Of a DNA stretch of 64,000 bases, positions 23,201-34,600 are shown piece after piece. The first letter of the stretch is position 1. Each line of letters begins with the position of its first letter. Under the pieces are notes generated by a model. The model worked only from the letters and a program-made list of their open reading frames with translations, searched no databases and was not told the origin of the DNA. Made by a program: the position numbers and the translations under genes. The DNA is from Asterochloris sp. CNOR1 (taxonomy: Eukaryota > Chlorophyta > Trebouxiophyceae > Trebouxiales > Trebouxiaceae), in the NCBI GenBank assembly GCA_963969365.1, contig OZ017757.1:2418001-2482000 (forward strand), written 5' to 3'.

Positions 23201-25317
23201 TGCCAACTGGTGTTGTGACCCAGAATGCTTGGTCGCGGCAGGTAGATCAGCAGGGAGGCTGATCTGCAGGCTCATTTGCAGACAGTCTGAGAGGTACGAT
23301 GTTGCTCGGCAGCCTGGCACACAAGATGCAACAGAAAGAGCCGAAGTGGACCAGGCCGACCTCACACTTTCCCCATGACCGCAGCCGCCACGCTGGCCAA
23401 GCTGATCAAGTTGCTCTGAATGGTGCAGCTGGAGCCCACCGCTGAGGGCTCCATGGCCCTGCCACCCCTTTGTGTTTGCCTGCCTGCTACAGAGGGCTGA
23501 CTGTGTCTGTGCACATGCTACAGGTGGAGGAGGCGGCGGGGGCTGAAGCGCCTGGGTGGGCGCGCTCAGCAGGCAGCAGCGAGTCGCCGCCAGGGCCCCA
23601 GGGCGTGCCAATCTGCCCTGAGGCCCATGTGCCAGCTGGGCTAGGTGGCAGCTGCGTGTCTCAGCCAGGCTCCCATGGCCAGCTGCCAGCCCATGCCCAC
23701 TCTGGAGAACTGGCACCTGGAGCAGCCCACCCAGCAGGCAGCGGCGAATCGCAGCCCAAAACCATGTGGAAGATGGCGCAGGACATCGCCTCGCAACTGT
23801 TTGGCAGTCCCCGTGCGGTGGGCAGTGCTGACGCGGGGGAGCAGGCCCTGTTGCCCTCCCGGGTGGCGGATCTGTCCAAGAGCAGCCTGCAGCGCGCTGA
23901 GCAGGGTGAAAAGGCCTTGGTGCAGGAGTGCCAGGCGGTGAGGCATGGGCTGCTGCGACGTGCATCACCGGGCAGCTCCACTCTGCAAAGGGTGTTGGAC
24001 TGGTGCAGCACTGTAAGCCGTGGCTCAGAGCTGCAAAGCAACGGCTACAAAAGGACTTGGCAATGGTCAACTTAGGGTGTTCACTTAGCTTCAGGGGAGT
24101 CCTATTGGTGATGCATATGTGTGATGCTCAGCTGCTCGTGCACGCAGTCACCTGCAGCACTTTGTCCAAGGCTAGGCAGATGATCATCGGTGAGGCATGG
24201 GCAACACATCGACATGAGCTGTCTGGGAACATGGGTTGCATGCTGGGCAGCAATGGCGGCTCTTGTGGCAACCCAGCCAGGTGGCCAAGGCAGACTCAAA
24301 CCCCTGCTGCTTGGGGGTGCGGTGTGGCATTTCTTCTGCCGGACAGGCCATGGACCTCCCTACCTGAGAAGCCTGTCTGCCTGATGGCATGCAGCCTGCA
24401 TGTGGCCAGCTGATGGCGCATCTCTGATATTGCTTGTAGTACGTGAGCCTGCTGCAGAGCATGCACTCGCAGACCAGCCCTGAGCTGCTTGCAAGGCTTT
24501 ACTTGCTTGAGAGGCCTCACCACCCTGCAGTTCGACACATCCTCCTTGCAGTACATGCAAGCAGCCAGCAATCTTGAACGCTCTGGCATTGCAGGATGCC
24601 CAGCTGGGGAAACTTGACTCTGCAGCGGTCAAGGCAGCTTCCAGATGACAGATCTTGGACAGCTGCCTCACCTGAACCAAGTGCCTGCCGTGTACCTGCC
24701 GGTGCACTGCTTGCCTGTTGGCAGGGTCTGGCCCCAGTCTGCCTGCCACAGGTATGGCCTCAGTTATCTGCCATCTTGCTGAGCCCTTCCTTCCGGATCT
24801 CTGCAGGCAGCCAGCTTCCCAGCATTGTCTGATGACAGGCCCCCCCGCAGCGCAGATGAGTGGGAGGACAGGACAGAGGACAGCAGCACCGGCAGCGACG
24901 TTTTGGAAAGCCAGGCTGCACCCGTCGCAGTGCAGCAGGTGGGACATGCAGGCGCACCTCATGCAGCAAGCGGCCTGTGGCTGCCACCACCTATAAAATG
25001 TCAGAGTGCACACATAGCAGGCTGCTGTCCAAAAATGCAGCTGCTTGGGGAAAGCTGCTGGCTGAGAGCAATGCTGAGAGTAATCAGGTCTGCTGCAGGC
25101 TCCAGCCGGGGGGGGACCAGACACAATATGGTCTGAACCTGCAGCCAGCAGCAGGAGGGGTGAGCGGTGCAAGCCTGGCAATGCTCGGAATGCTCGCAAG
25201 AAACAGAAGAAGGCGCAGCGGCAGCTGGAGCGAAAGGCACAGGCGGACCATGAGGAGGCCATGGCAGATGGTGTGATACAGCAGCAACAGCAGGGCGAGG
25301 TCATCACCCTGGACTAA
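11267..25317 (+). CDS. Ulp2/SENP6-7-type SUMO-specific protease
   Basis: A cysteine protease that removes SUMO, mainly from poly-SUMO chains on nuclear proteins. Core exons: 14717-14838 ([17 protein letters not shown]), 15257-15488 ([16 protein letters not shown]), 16092-16236, 16543-16667, about 17060-17132, 17370-17500, 17989-18208, 18913-18970, 19249-19329 and 19540-19773. The catalytic set is complete: His in ALHWSLVIV, Asp in VIHLDSMA, Gln and Cys in [14 protein letters not shown]. The long linker between the two halves of the fold is typical of the Ulp2 branch. N-terminal exons at 11267-11516, 11977-12073, 12312-12368 and 13948-14076 are acidic or Ser-rich. The C-terminus (20260-20407, 20851-21584, about 21875-22298, 23524-23937, 24807-24938 and a basic last exon) is disordered. 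It contains SIM-like runs EIVVDG and EVIADVDL. The first exon and a few joins (13-14 kb, 17.06 kb, 21.9 kb) are unresolved. Confidence 0.85.
13993..14256 (+). repeat. Exon echo, about 194-bp offset (SUMO protease N-terminal region)
   Basis: The end of the exon 13948-14076 (reading [17 protein letters not shown]) recurs from about 14187 as a frame reading [17 protein letters not shown]. The DNA alignment runs about 70 bp. The second copy may be a second exon or a decayed duplicate. Confidence 0.75.
15982..16111 (+). repeat. Echo of acceptor plus GVDIFSKD exon start
   Basis: The real exon begins at 16092 after ctgcag with ggtgttgacatatt. About 100 bp upstream, ctgcagggtgtgaacatcctt repeats the acceptor and the first codons (GVNIL for GVDIF). 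Confidence 0.7.
20741..20908 (+). repeat. 86-bp tandem duplication across an intron-exon junction
   Basis: From 20741 and from 20827 the sequence runs agcctgcctgact(g/a)tctgctgcag and then continues into a recognisably similar exon start. The downstream copy is the one used by the exon at 20851-21584. The upstream copy has diverged. Confidence 0.8.
22224..22850 (+). repeat. Degenerate repeats of an exon end and donor
   Basis: The exon end at about 22224-22298 ([20 protein letters not shown] plus ctgcagcag/gtgg) reappears at about 22532-22605 with stops. Shorter pieces of the same unit (ccctgcagca, gcagcagcaag) continue to about 22850. Another pair, about 130 bp apart, follows at 22925 and 23055. 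Confidence 0.7.
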
Positions 25318-25455
25318 CACAATCTGGGTACCAGAAGCCCTCCACCCACAATCAGTAACTGGCAACCTCCCCATGCAGCCTGCTGAGCTTTACATGAAGC
25401 AGCTGTGTTCAATCAGTCCTGGGCCAGCACAGTGCAGACTGTAGCCTATTTCATT

Positions 25456-26976
25456 CTATCGTTTTGCAAAGCAGAAGCTTGGGTATGTCTTTGTCAAGTC
25501 TTTCAGCATAGGGAGCGTCATGTAATTTATGAGGGTTGGGTTTTTGTTGACCAGAATTTGCCACTCCTCAGGGCTGATGTGGCCATCGCCAGCCAAGTCT
25601 GCCTCTTTGAAGGTCTGCATCATGCAGGCTCTGGCTCCCTTAGAGCGCAAAGTAGGCAGAGTACTCAGCATGCAATGCAGTTAGACGCACTAATGCACCT
25701 ATACCGCTTGTGCCATGCATGAGCAGACACAGGCACACTTGAAACCAACTGTGTGTGGCGACCAGCAGGTAAGACAATCAGCATGCACTGCATTCGGCAG
25801 AAGCAGGCATGCACCTGGTCCATGATGGTTTCGAGTTGGTCATCGTCCAAGGCAATGGCAGGGTTGTCCTTGAGAAGGGCGGTCAGGAAGCGCTTGACCT
25901 CATCCCTCTCGATGTGGCCAGTATTGTCCAAGTCATATATGCGGAAGGCGACTGCAGGGCATCAAGCTGAGACTGCCGCTGGCGACCCAGCCCATGAGCT
26001 TGCTTGCATGCACCACACCATCAGATGTGAGGAAAGGTCTCATGCTGCAAGTGCAGTAACATGCAATGAGTTGGCCTTGGGCAGTCAGTCACGAGCTTCT
26101 TAGCTGGGGCATGACCTAGGGCATATGGCATTCTGCTTGTCACAGCTTGACATGGGGCGCTTGCGCAAAGCCAGTGCTGCAGCACATCAGGCTGCCAAAT
26201 GCCTCTCCTACTCACACGCAGCCTTCTCCTGAAGCGGTGCCTTGGGGTGGAACACACTCAAAGCCAGAGTGAACTCTGAAAAGTCAATGACATTGGTCTT
26301 TTTGCTGTCAAACAGTTCAAACACCTGCAGCATCAAGGCAGGCATGGCTGTGTGGGAAGGCAGTGTGCAGGAGCAGATACCTGCTGGTAAGCCTCATGCA
26401 GGACAACTGCAGGCATGACTGCTGTGCAAGCCCTGTGCAGGAGCAGAGCCCTGCAGGCAGCCTGTGAAGAAGCAGGGTACAGCAGACGCAGGCAGACCCC
26501 CCAGAGGTTTGCAGACCTGGAGTACTGCAGTCGATGGTGCCCAGCCCAGATAGACCATCGGGCAAGCATGAAGCACCTGCATGAGCGCACCTTTTCTACA
26601 AATATATTGCTCTGATTCAGGGTCTTAAACATAGCATAGTTGAACTCGTCTCTATTGATGACCCCATCCTGCACAGCATGGTTGGCCCATCTGAATGCAG
26701 CAGGCTGGAGGATGCATAGCCGCAGGCAGAGGCTTTGATGAGGCCAGCAGGCTGCTGCAGAAGTCGCAAGCAGAGCTGCAAATCACTGGTTCCGCGCTGC
26801 CACAGAATGGGCAAGCAGGCCAGCCTGTTTGAGCAGCAGGTGAGGTGGCATCCGACAGGCTAGCATCTGACACAGCAGGCGAGGATGTATCAGCTGTGCC
26901 TACACACCCACCTGATGCAGGCTGCTGCTTAAATTCTTGAACAGCTCCTCCAAGGCGTAAACCTCATCCACAGTGA
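25456..26976 (-). CDS. Calcineurin B-like (CBL) calcium sensor
   Basis: An EF-hand protein that in plants binds CIPK kinases and recruits them to membranes when calcium rises. Five exons (26912-26976, 26591-26668, 26216-26324, 25815-25951, 25456-25614) join in perfect phase and give about 182 residues. The order is typical: [90 protein letters not shown]. The ending, [18 protein letters not shown], carries the C-terminal Pro-Ser-Phe motif (FPSF in plant CBLs, here YPSF). EF4 ([12 protein letters not shown]) looks calcium-competent; EF1 is the usual degenerate type. The first exon, with any myristoylation signal (MGC...), must lie in 26977-27265 but was not fixed. The stop is 138 bp from the convergent SUMO protease stop. 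Confidence 0.93.
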
Positions 26977-27265
26977 CTGCATGTGCTGAGCAATAATCAG
27001 CCACACTGGTCCATCTGTGCAACGCTTGGAGTCATGGAAGCACACCCACAGTGTGTTTCCCCTGCAAGCTGCTCGTGATAGTCCTGTTCCTGGGGTGATG
27101 CTGGCTGCCCTGGGTGATTGGTCTTTGTCTTTGACTGTGATGCACAGCCACCCATTCACCCAAGGCTCATCTTTTCAGGGCTGAGCATGTGCCGCCCAGA
27201 AGGCAAACAGCCTCAACCTCACCTAGTCAGGCTGGCTTATGTGTAATCAGGGTTCATCAACCCAG
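26977..27265. promoter_or_regulatory. Head-to-head region between CBL and the DUF3128 gene
   Basis: This short divergent interval must contain the CBL first exon and 5' leader as well as the promoters of both genes. A candidate in-frame Met (MLSPEKMSLG, near 27187 minus) exists, but its donor phase does not fit the CBL second exon, so I do not call it. Confidence 0.4.
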
Positions 27266-27959
27266 ATGGGCGATCCGGACACGCTGCCTGCCTCTGCAGT
27301 GGAAAAGGTCTCATGCATCCCCCACTTCGACGCCCTGTGGTTCTGCTACTGTGAGGACAATGCAGCTGCAGATTGCACTGCTTCCGCTGCGCATGTCTGA
27401 GCACCTCTTGGACTGGTTTTTATAATGGTCCTGCAGAGTTTGAATCTGCCCCTCTGTTCCTGCAGCTCCTGCCTACCAGCTGCGATACTATTACATCTGG
27501 GGCAATGTGGATGATTGTCAGCAGCACTGGAGCTCCTTCTGTAAATGTTTGAAGCTGCGTACAAAGTTCAAGGAACAGGTGAGCCCTGGACCGTCGAAAA
27601 GAAGCTGCAAACAGCATCCAGCCATGACGGCCAAGGCAATGCATTGCAGCACATGCCAGCGTCAGTCCCTTGTCTGCAGCTGGGTGCTGCCACGAAACTA
27701 TCTTTAGGACAATAATCAGTTCAGCAAAACAGCCTGCTGGCATCCTCTGCCACCACCCCATCCTCCACGGCTGTCTTACATGCTGCAGGTGGCACAAGGA
27801 CCTGACAGGGCCACTCACCCTGTCTTTCAGAACCTGCGGTCCAAGGAGGCAGCTGAGACTTTTTGGCAGGGCGAGTTTGGGCACCTCAACTCTGAGCGGC
27901 CACCCCCTGCAGACCATGACGAGCAGCCAACTGTAGCTAGCAGCACATGGGGGGCATGA
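27266..27959 (+). CDS. Small DUF3128/Emi1-like CX9C protein
   Basis: Exons 27266-27350, 27466-27578 and 27831-27959 join in phase to 108 residues. The core PHFDALWFCYSPAYQLRYYY then DDCQQHWSSFCKCLKLRTK matches the DUF3128 family as I know it: an FCYSP box and a later C-x9-C (CQQHWSSFCKC). Yeast Emi1 and Emi5 belong to this group and are linked to mitochondria, where twin-cysteine proteins are oxidised in the intermembrane space; function in algae is unknown. The tail (SKEAAETFWQGEFGHLNSER) is charged. The start is the first ATG in frame, and the first donor (TACT/gtgagg) fits phase 1. Confidence 0.85.
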
Positions 27960-28684
27960 GCAGCAGGCTCTGGCCATGCAAGACGGCTCAGCGCTGCTGC
28001 CCAGCCGGCTGGTGGACATCTGTGGGAGGGAAGATGACAGCATATGGCACTACAGTTTGCCTGTGGCCATAGTGTGATGGATCCTGCGGCCAGGGCTGGC
28101 TCTTGGATGCAGCTGTGTACAACCTGATGCACCAGCTGCTCATTCTTGTCCGGTGCCATGACATTCATGTGAAGGTGACCACACTGACAAAGGGCCACCC
28201 TTTCATCAGTTCATCATCACCTTCATCCCCTGCTTGCTCTGACGTTGTAAGCCAGACAGAGCCCCAGTCTTAACAAACACTGGAGTACAGGGGAGATAGC
28301 TTTGACCTGAAGCTAGCAGCAGCAACGAAGATTTTATTCAGTGGCAGCTCTCCAGAGCGCTCCTGGGTGTCCTCTACACCCATCCAACTGCATTGAGGCA
28401 TTCGCCGTGCCCTGCCGTTGCTCAATTGAATTCAAGCGGAGGCCTAGTGCGAACACTGAGAGTCTGCCGACAGATCCCTGTCAGGAAAGAGCCCAGACAA
28501 CACCAGGGTCTGCAGCACAGCACTGGAGGTTCGACTGTGCCGAGGCAGGGCTGTCCTGCTGGTGTCAGGGCTGCATGCCAGCAGGCCTGGGCAGCCCTGT
28601 CCAGCTGCGGCGCCACTGATCCTGCGCCAGGGCCACCAGGCAGCTCCGACTGCATTTTGCTGACAGGAGGGTTGCCAGAGGGGC
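27960..28684. other. Intergenic region upstream of the MUT9-like kinase
   Basis: This region holds the 3' end of the DUF3128 transcript and the kinase promoter. Plus-strand open frames run through 28393-28806 but have no family signature and no matched splice sites. I see nothing else definite. Confidence 0.5.
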
Positions 28685-31600
28685 ATGGCGGCAGCAGCTG
28701 TGGCAGGCGATGCAGATGGGGAAGAGATCAACTACCCGCCCCCAGCCAAGGTAGGCACAGCCTGCCAGCCAGCAGTGTGGTCTTGTGCGCCGGTATCGCG
28801 TTCTAGGTTCTGCTCTTGAGAGGCAAGGGTGGAGTCCTCCTGCTGTGCTCCCTGCATCAGCGGCAGGAGGCTCCACATTCGCCAGCAGCACCCCTGCTGG
28901 CAATCGCCAGCCAGGGCATGCTGTACAGCCTGCAGGACCCTTGTAGGCTGCCACCCTGCACACTGTGCAAGGTGACCTGTCATGTTGTGGCTGCAGTCCT
29001 TGCCAGTCTGCTTTGCGCATTGCATGTGGTGGCTCCTGCCTGCACCCAACCGAAAGTGGACTTCATCCCGCCATGCAGATTCAGGTCGGCAACTCCCCGA
29101 TCTTTGCTGTGGAGCAGCAGCTGGGGAAGGGCGGGTTCGGCGCAGTGTACAAGGGACGGCGAATGCGGCGCAGCCCTGCCAGCGCCTCAAAGCCGTATGA
29201 GGTAAGCCATAAGCCTGTGCACGCTCATTACTCAGCCATCCGAGGGGACGCAGGCCTACAAAGTCACGCCAGTCAGCCCCTGCGGCCCCTGCTGCTGTAC
29301 ACGGTGCTCGCATGCCCTGCTGTCCATTCTTGGTGCACTTCTTGCCAGCATGCTGATGCACTGCACACCCCAGCACGGTCAAACCAAGACATGGCATGGT
29401 CCCTGGGAACATCCTCAATCATAAGCCCTGAGGTCAGGGGGCAAGAACAGCTGTGCAAGACACAGGGCAAGCAGTCAGCCGCACTGGCTGTGGAACCACT
29501 CTGACACAACCACCTTCTGGTGCTTGACAAGCTAGGCGGCGCCTGGACAGTGTACCCCTGCGTCACTCCTGCCAGCCTGGTATGGACTGTTTTCGCTTGG
29601 CCTTTCTGCTGGTGGCCTTGAAGCTGGAGTATGACCTAGACAGTCATGAGTTGTGCTGGCCTATGCCAGCACTGTCAGTGAGGGGTGCCGCCGCAGCTGG
29701 ACCTGGCTTGCCTGCAGGTGGCTATCAAGCTGAAGGGCAACACCATGTGCAGCGCACTCTCTATGGACAGTCCTGGCACAGCCAGCTTGCATGTTGGGTC
29801 CCTCCATCTGGCTGGAGTCCAGCTACGTCAGTATCACCTGCTGGCATGACCATCTGCCAGGCGGTATGATGGTCGAACTGCCAGCACCTGGCTGCTGTGC
29901 AGGTGGCCATCAAACTGGAGCACAAGACCAGCAAGGGCTGCGCCAGCGGCAGCCCTCCCCATGAGTGGAGCGTGTATGCGTGAGTCTGCTCTCGTCAGCC
30001 TTGCTTACCATCTGGCCTGCCTGCTGGGCGACAGCACGTGCTGCTCTGCATGCCTGACCAAGAGCCCCACAGCAGCTGTCTGGGAGGTGCACACCTGCTT
30101 TGCTCTGCTGCCTCCTTCCCAGCACCGCTCTGCTGGCCAGCCTGCCACGCAGTCTCTTACGCTGGCATGCCATTGATGAGCGCAGACCTGGCCTGTACAC
30201 CTGACGGCCTCCTACACTGCTGCCATGCTACCTGGAAGGCCATGGCAGCTGTTCCGGCACCTTTGCTTGTTGTCTGCCTTGCAGGCAGATGGGAGAGGTG
30301 TATGGCGTCCCAAAGCTATGGCACAAGGGGAAGAGCGGAGACTTTTACATCATGGTGAGGCTTGCAGAGCCTGCAGACCCGCCTGTGTGCAGTCAGCGCC
30401 CACTCACATTGGGCAGAGCATTACGGCTGCCGTGCCATGTCTTGCTGTGCTTGGCACACAGTGCGATGTACATTACGCTCCTGCCCCTGCATTCATGCCG
30501 GCTCTCTAGCCCTCAGCTGCCCTGGGCACACTGTCTCATCCAGAGAGGCTGCCTCGGCACCAGCAATGTCGTGAAGGTGTTGGTCTGGGAATGCACCAGC
30601 CGACTTCAGCCTGGCCCTGGCGCCTGCAGATAATGGATCTTCTGGGGCCCAGCCTGTTTGACATGCACAACGCCCACCCTTCGCAGTTCAACCCTGAGTT
30701 TGTTGCCTGCGTGGCGGTGGAGGGCATCACTATCCTGCAGGGACTCCATCAGAAAGGGTGAGTTACTGGGCAGCCCCCATGCTGGAGCGGCTGCTGCCAA
30801 AGTCAAGACATTCGAACTGTATGCTCTCGTCAGAGAGCCCATCAGCACTCAAAGCAGAATGTGTGACAGGATGCTGCTGCTTGCCACAAAGTTGCAGCCT
30901 TGACAGCATGCATACTGAGGCATAAGCTTCAAAGCTTCATCTCCCTGGTGCTTGCTACCTGCTCTGTGCTGCCCCTGTCACCAGCAGCTTTCAGTGCTGC
31001 ACAAAAGGAGTTCACATCGCCCCTTCAAGTAGCCCTGGGAGCAGTCGATTTTGGGAGCATGCAAGCCTTGACATGTGGGTCTTGCGCCCTGCAGGTGGGT
31101 TCACGGAGACGTGAAGCCCGAGAACTTCCTGATGGGCGCTGAATGCACCTCAAAGTCCAACAGGCTCTACCTGGTGGATCTTGGACTGGGTGAGGCATCC
31201 AGCCGCACCAGGGAATGTGTTCTGCTGCCTTATCACTGGAACCAACAGCCGTCCTGGCACTAGTGAGGCATGCAGCTGCATCAGGGAGCTGACCCTGCTG
31301 CCTTTCGACTACCACCACCAGCTCTGCTGGCATCGCCTCGCTGCCTGCGCATGTCAGCGAGCAGCCTGCATAGCTCACGTTGATCTTCAGCTTGACACGT
31401 CCAGGTGCAGCTGTAGTTCATACTGTTCATACTAGTGTTCATCAGTGAGGCTTCCTGCAGCCCTGGGTAGTGCCAGGGTTTCCTGTGCTCTTACTCCATA
31501 CGTTTCTCCTTGGCATACACTGCCTCCAAGCCCAGGCCCTTCTCTCTGCAGCAAGCAAATGGCGTGGCCCCGGCGGCTTCCATGTGCGATATGAGCAAAA

Positions 31601-34600
31601 GCCAGAGGACTTCCGCGGCACAGTGCGCTATGCCAGCATCCACCAGCATCTGGGGCGGCAAGCATCTCGGCGGGATGACCTTGAGATGCTGGCCTACAGC
31701 CTGATCTACCTGCTCATAGGCAGGCTACCCTGGCAGGGAACGCAGGTGGGCCAGTGCACTTGCCAAAGCATCTTCTGTGCAACCACATGCCTGCTTTTTG
31801 GCAGGCTGCCCTGGCAGTGACGCCATGGGTGCTGGCTGCACTTGCAGAAGGCATGAACTTCTGTCATTCTCACATTCTCTGCTCGCGATGACCTGCACAG
31901 CCTGTTTCACAATGCTCTTAGGCAGGCTGCCCTGGCTGGGAAGCGGTGTGGCTATGGCTGCACTGGCTGCAGGTCTGGCCTGCAAAGCCGCTTGCTCCTG
32001 TTCATGGGCAGGCTGCCTAGCAGTGCCAGCACGTGGGCCAGGCTGCACCTGCAGGCCTGGCTTGCAGAGCCATCTTGCAGACGCTTCACCTATCAGCACC
32101 AAAGGCCTGCAGGCCACAGCAGTGCAGCTGTGGCTTGCGTGCTTGAGCTGTGGCACTGGCTTGCTCTTATAGTCTATAGCTCTTGCATCTGCTGCCTGCA
32201 AGTGCAGACAGGCTGCGCAAGGCCTTTCTTCACTGCTTTGGACCCTTGATCGCTGTGCTGACAGAGTGACATCCTCCCATCCTGAGCAGGGCGACAACAG
32301 GACGCACCAGGTTGGCAGCAAGAAGTCTGTGACGACACCCAGCAGCCTATGCAACAGGGTGTACCCTTCCTCAGCCCGTGCTATCTATGAGCGCTTCACA
32401 GACGCTGTCCTCATGCTGAAGTTTGACGAGGAGCCCAAGTACTCTGCCCTGATTGCGCTCTTCGAGCCGCTGGTCACAGGGGCAGTTGGCAAGCCTCTGA
32501 TGCTGGAGCCTGCACACAAGGTGAACACCTGCTGTGTTCTTGTGATGACACCAAGAGGGCTGGGCTTCTTCCAGACTGTGCCAATTATTACCTGGTCAGA
32601 CCATGGGAGATCAGCAGGCGGTCAGGTGACTGTCTTAACTGCTATGTACATTGCGCGTACAGCCACATGTGTACCATTGTTATCAAGCAATTTGCTGCAT
32701 GACCAAAGGAAGACAGAAGCTGCCAAAAAGTACAAGGCAAGGCCTCACCACCAGCTTGCCCGGTAGATAAGGCCCTGGAGGTTGTCAAATGCCATGGACA
32801 GATGAGGCCACATCAAGTACTAAACAAGCAATGTGGTGTGTGGTTGCAGAAGACTTGTAAAAGACATGCGTCTTGGTTCAAACGCGGACAGTGACAGGCA
32901 GCATGCCTGCATCTTGGCCCCCCAGACATGCCAACACTAGACCCTGTCATCAAGCAGAATGCTTGATGCAGCTGGGGGGGATGGGAACCCTTCATGGGAG
33001 CCGCTTCGTCAGATGGGGAGCCACCATGCTGCAGGGTCCTTCAGCATGCATCTCTCTCACGCTCTCAAGCGCCTTCGTCCTGCAGCTCTTGCAGGAGTGC
33101 ACCCCCAAGCAGATAATGAGCCTCTCTCATGCTGTTGTACCAGGATGCTCAGGCCTCTATGAGGGTTCAATCTAGTACCTGAGGCAGAAGCATGGCCGCG
33201 AGGGGAATCAGTTTGCCTTCACCATGCTGAACTTGGAGCATGCAATTCCCCCAGGCCTTGCAAGGATGTTTGCCCTGCAGGTGGGGCAGACACAGCTGCA
33301 ACAAGAGCAGAATCTTCCACGACGTAGCGACAGCATGCATTACCCTCGGCCTTCTCAAGATGGCTGGTCATGCAGGTGGGGCAGAAGCGCGGCCGCGAGG
33401 AGGTGGATACACTTGACATCGGCGAGGATGGGCAGCCCAAGAAGCGCGTCCGCACAGGCTTCCCAGCCAGCCAGTGGATCACTGTCTACAACAAGGGCAT
33501 GCCCATGAAGCAGAGGTGAGGCTCCAGAAAGCAGACTGCTTGCTCTGAGGATGGTTGGGCACTCCCCGAGCCCCGTGAACACCATCCAGTGCGGGCTTCA
33601 GGTCAGGAAGAGCGCTGCAAGAGGAGTACAGTGCACCAGACCAGCGCAGAGGTATGCGTCTGAGACAGCGAGAAGGCTCTGGGGCGGGTAGCGCAAGGTT
33701 GTGAGCTTTGGGCAGTACACAGGTGCAGGGTCTGCATGGTCTGAGATGTGGTGAGCAGGCTGATGCCAGGGCGGCCAGGGTCTCAGGGTACGACGAGGAG
33801 CGCAGCTTTTCATTGTAAGGTTGATTGCATAAGGAGCGGCAGCGGCAGAATATGGTGGCATGATAAGGGAACAGGTGAGGGAACAAGCGCAGAGTCTGCA
33901 TGGTGTGAGGCTGTGCCAGAGGGGTCAAGGCAAAGGTGGGAAACTAGCGCTGGTAGGAGGGTGCAGCCGCAATGGGGTGGTTGTGCTCTGCAGAGGTGTT
34001 GAGGGGTCATGAGCTTTCCTCACTACTCTGGTCAACAGAGCGCTGCTGCCTGCAGGTATCACTACAACGTTGGCAGCACTCGCTTGGACGTGCATGTGAA
34101 GAAAGGCCTGCAAGACGGCCTGTACATCAGCAGGTGAGCAAACACTGGTCTGACCGTCATGTCTGCCCTCAACACCCCAATCTAGCTGGCTTGGCAAAGC
34201 CCAGGAACTTGCATCAACCCACATGTCACTGCATTGCTGACAATCTAGGGCCACTGTTTGCCTGCCTGCCTCCATCAGTGTGGACCGCGTCAGTGCTCAT
34301 GCTGACATTCATGTTGGCCGCTCACTGCAGAACGGGCTGCTGCAGCAGTTTATGCAGCCACGCTGTGCTATTGCCTGCCTGCCTCCAGCCCCTGAGTGCA
34401 GGCAGGTCAAGCATCGCGTCAATGATTGCTGCTGACTCTTGCCAGCCTTGTACCTGCTGCAGCTGGGTTGCCAGGCCAGTGGTAGGCTTGCGACCTTGCC
34501 ATGCTACAGCTGGGCAATGTCAGGTCACCTTGTTGCTACCTCCTGGCAGCAGTGAGGGCTGCCAGGCCACTCTAACGCTTCCGTTGCCGCCAAGCTGTCT

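Noticed and set aside
22970-24070. Minus-strand open frame of 366 codons opposite the SUMO protease C-terminus
   Set aside because: It spans exon and intron alike and has no recognisable motif; the plus-strand exon 23524-23937 has proper splice borders.
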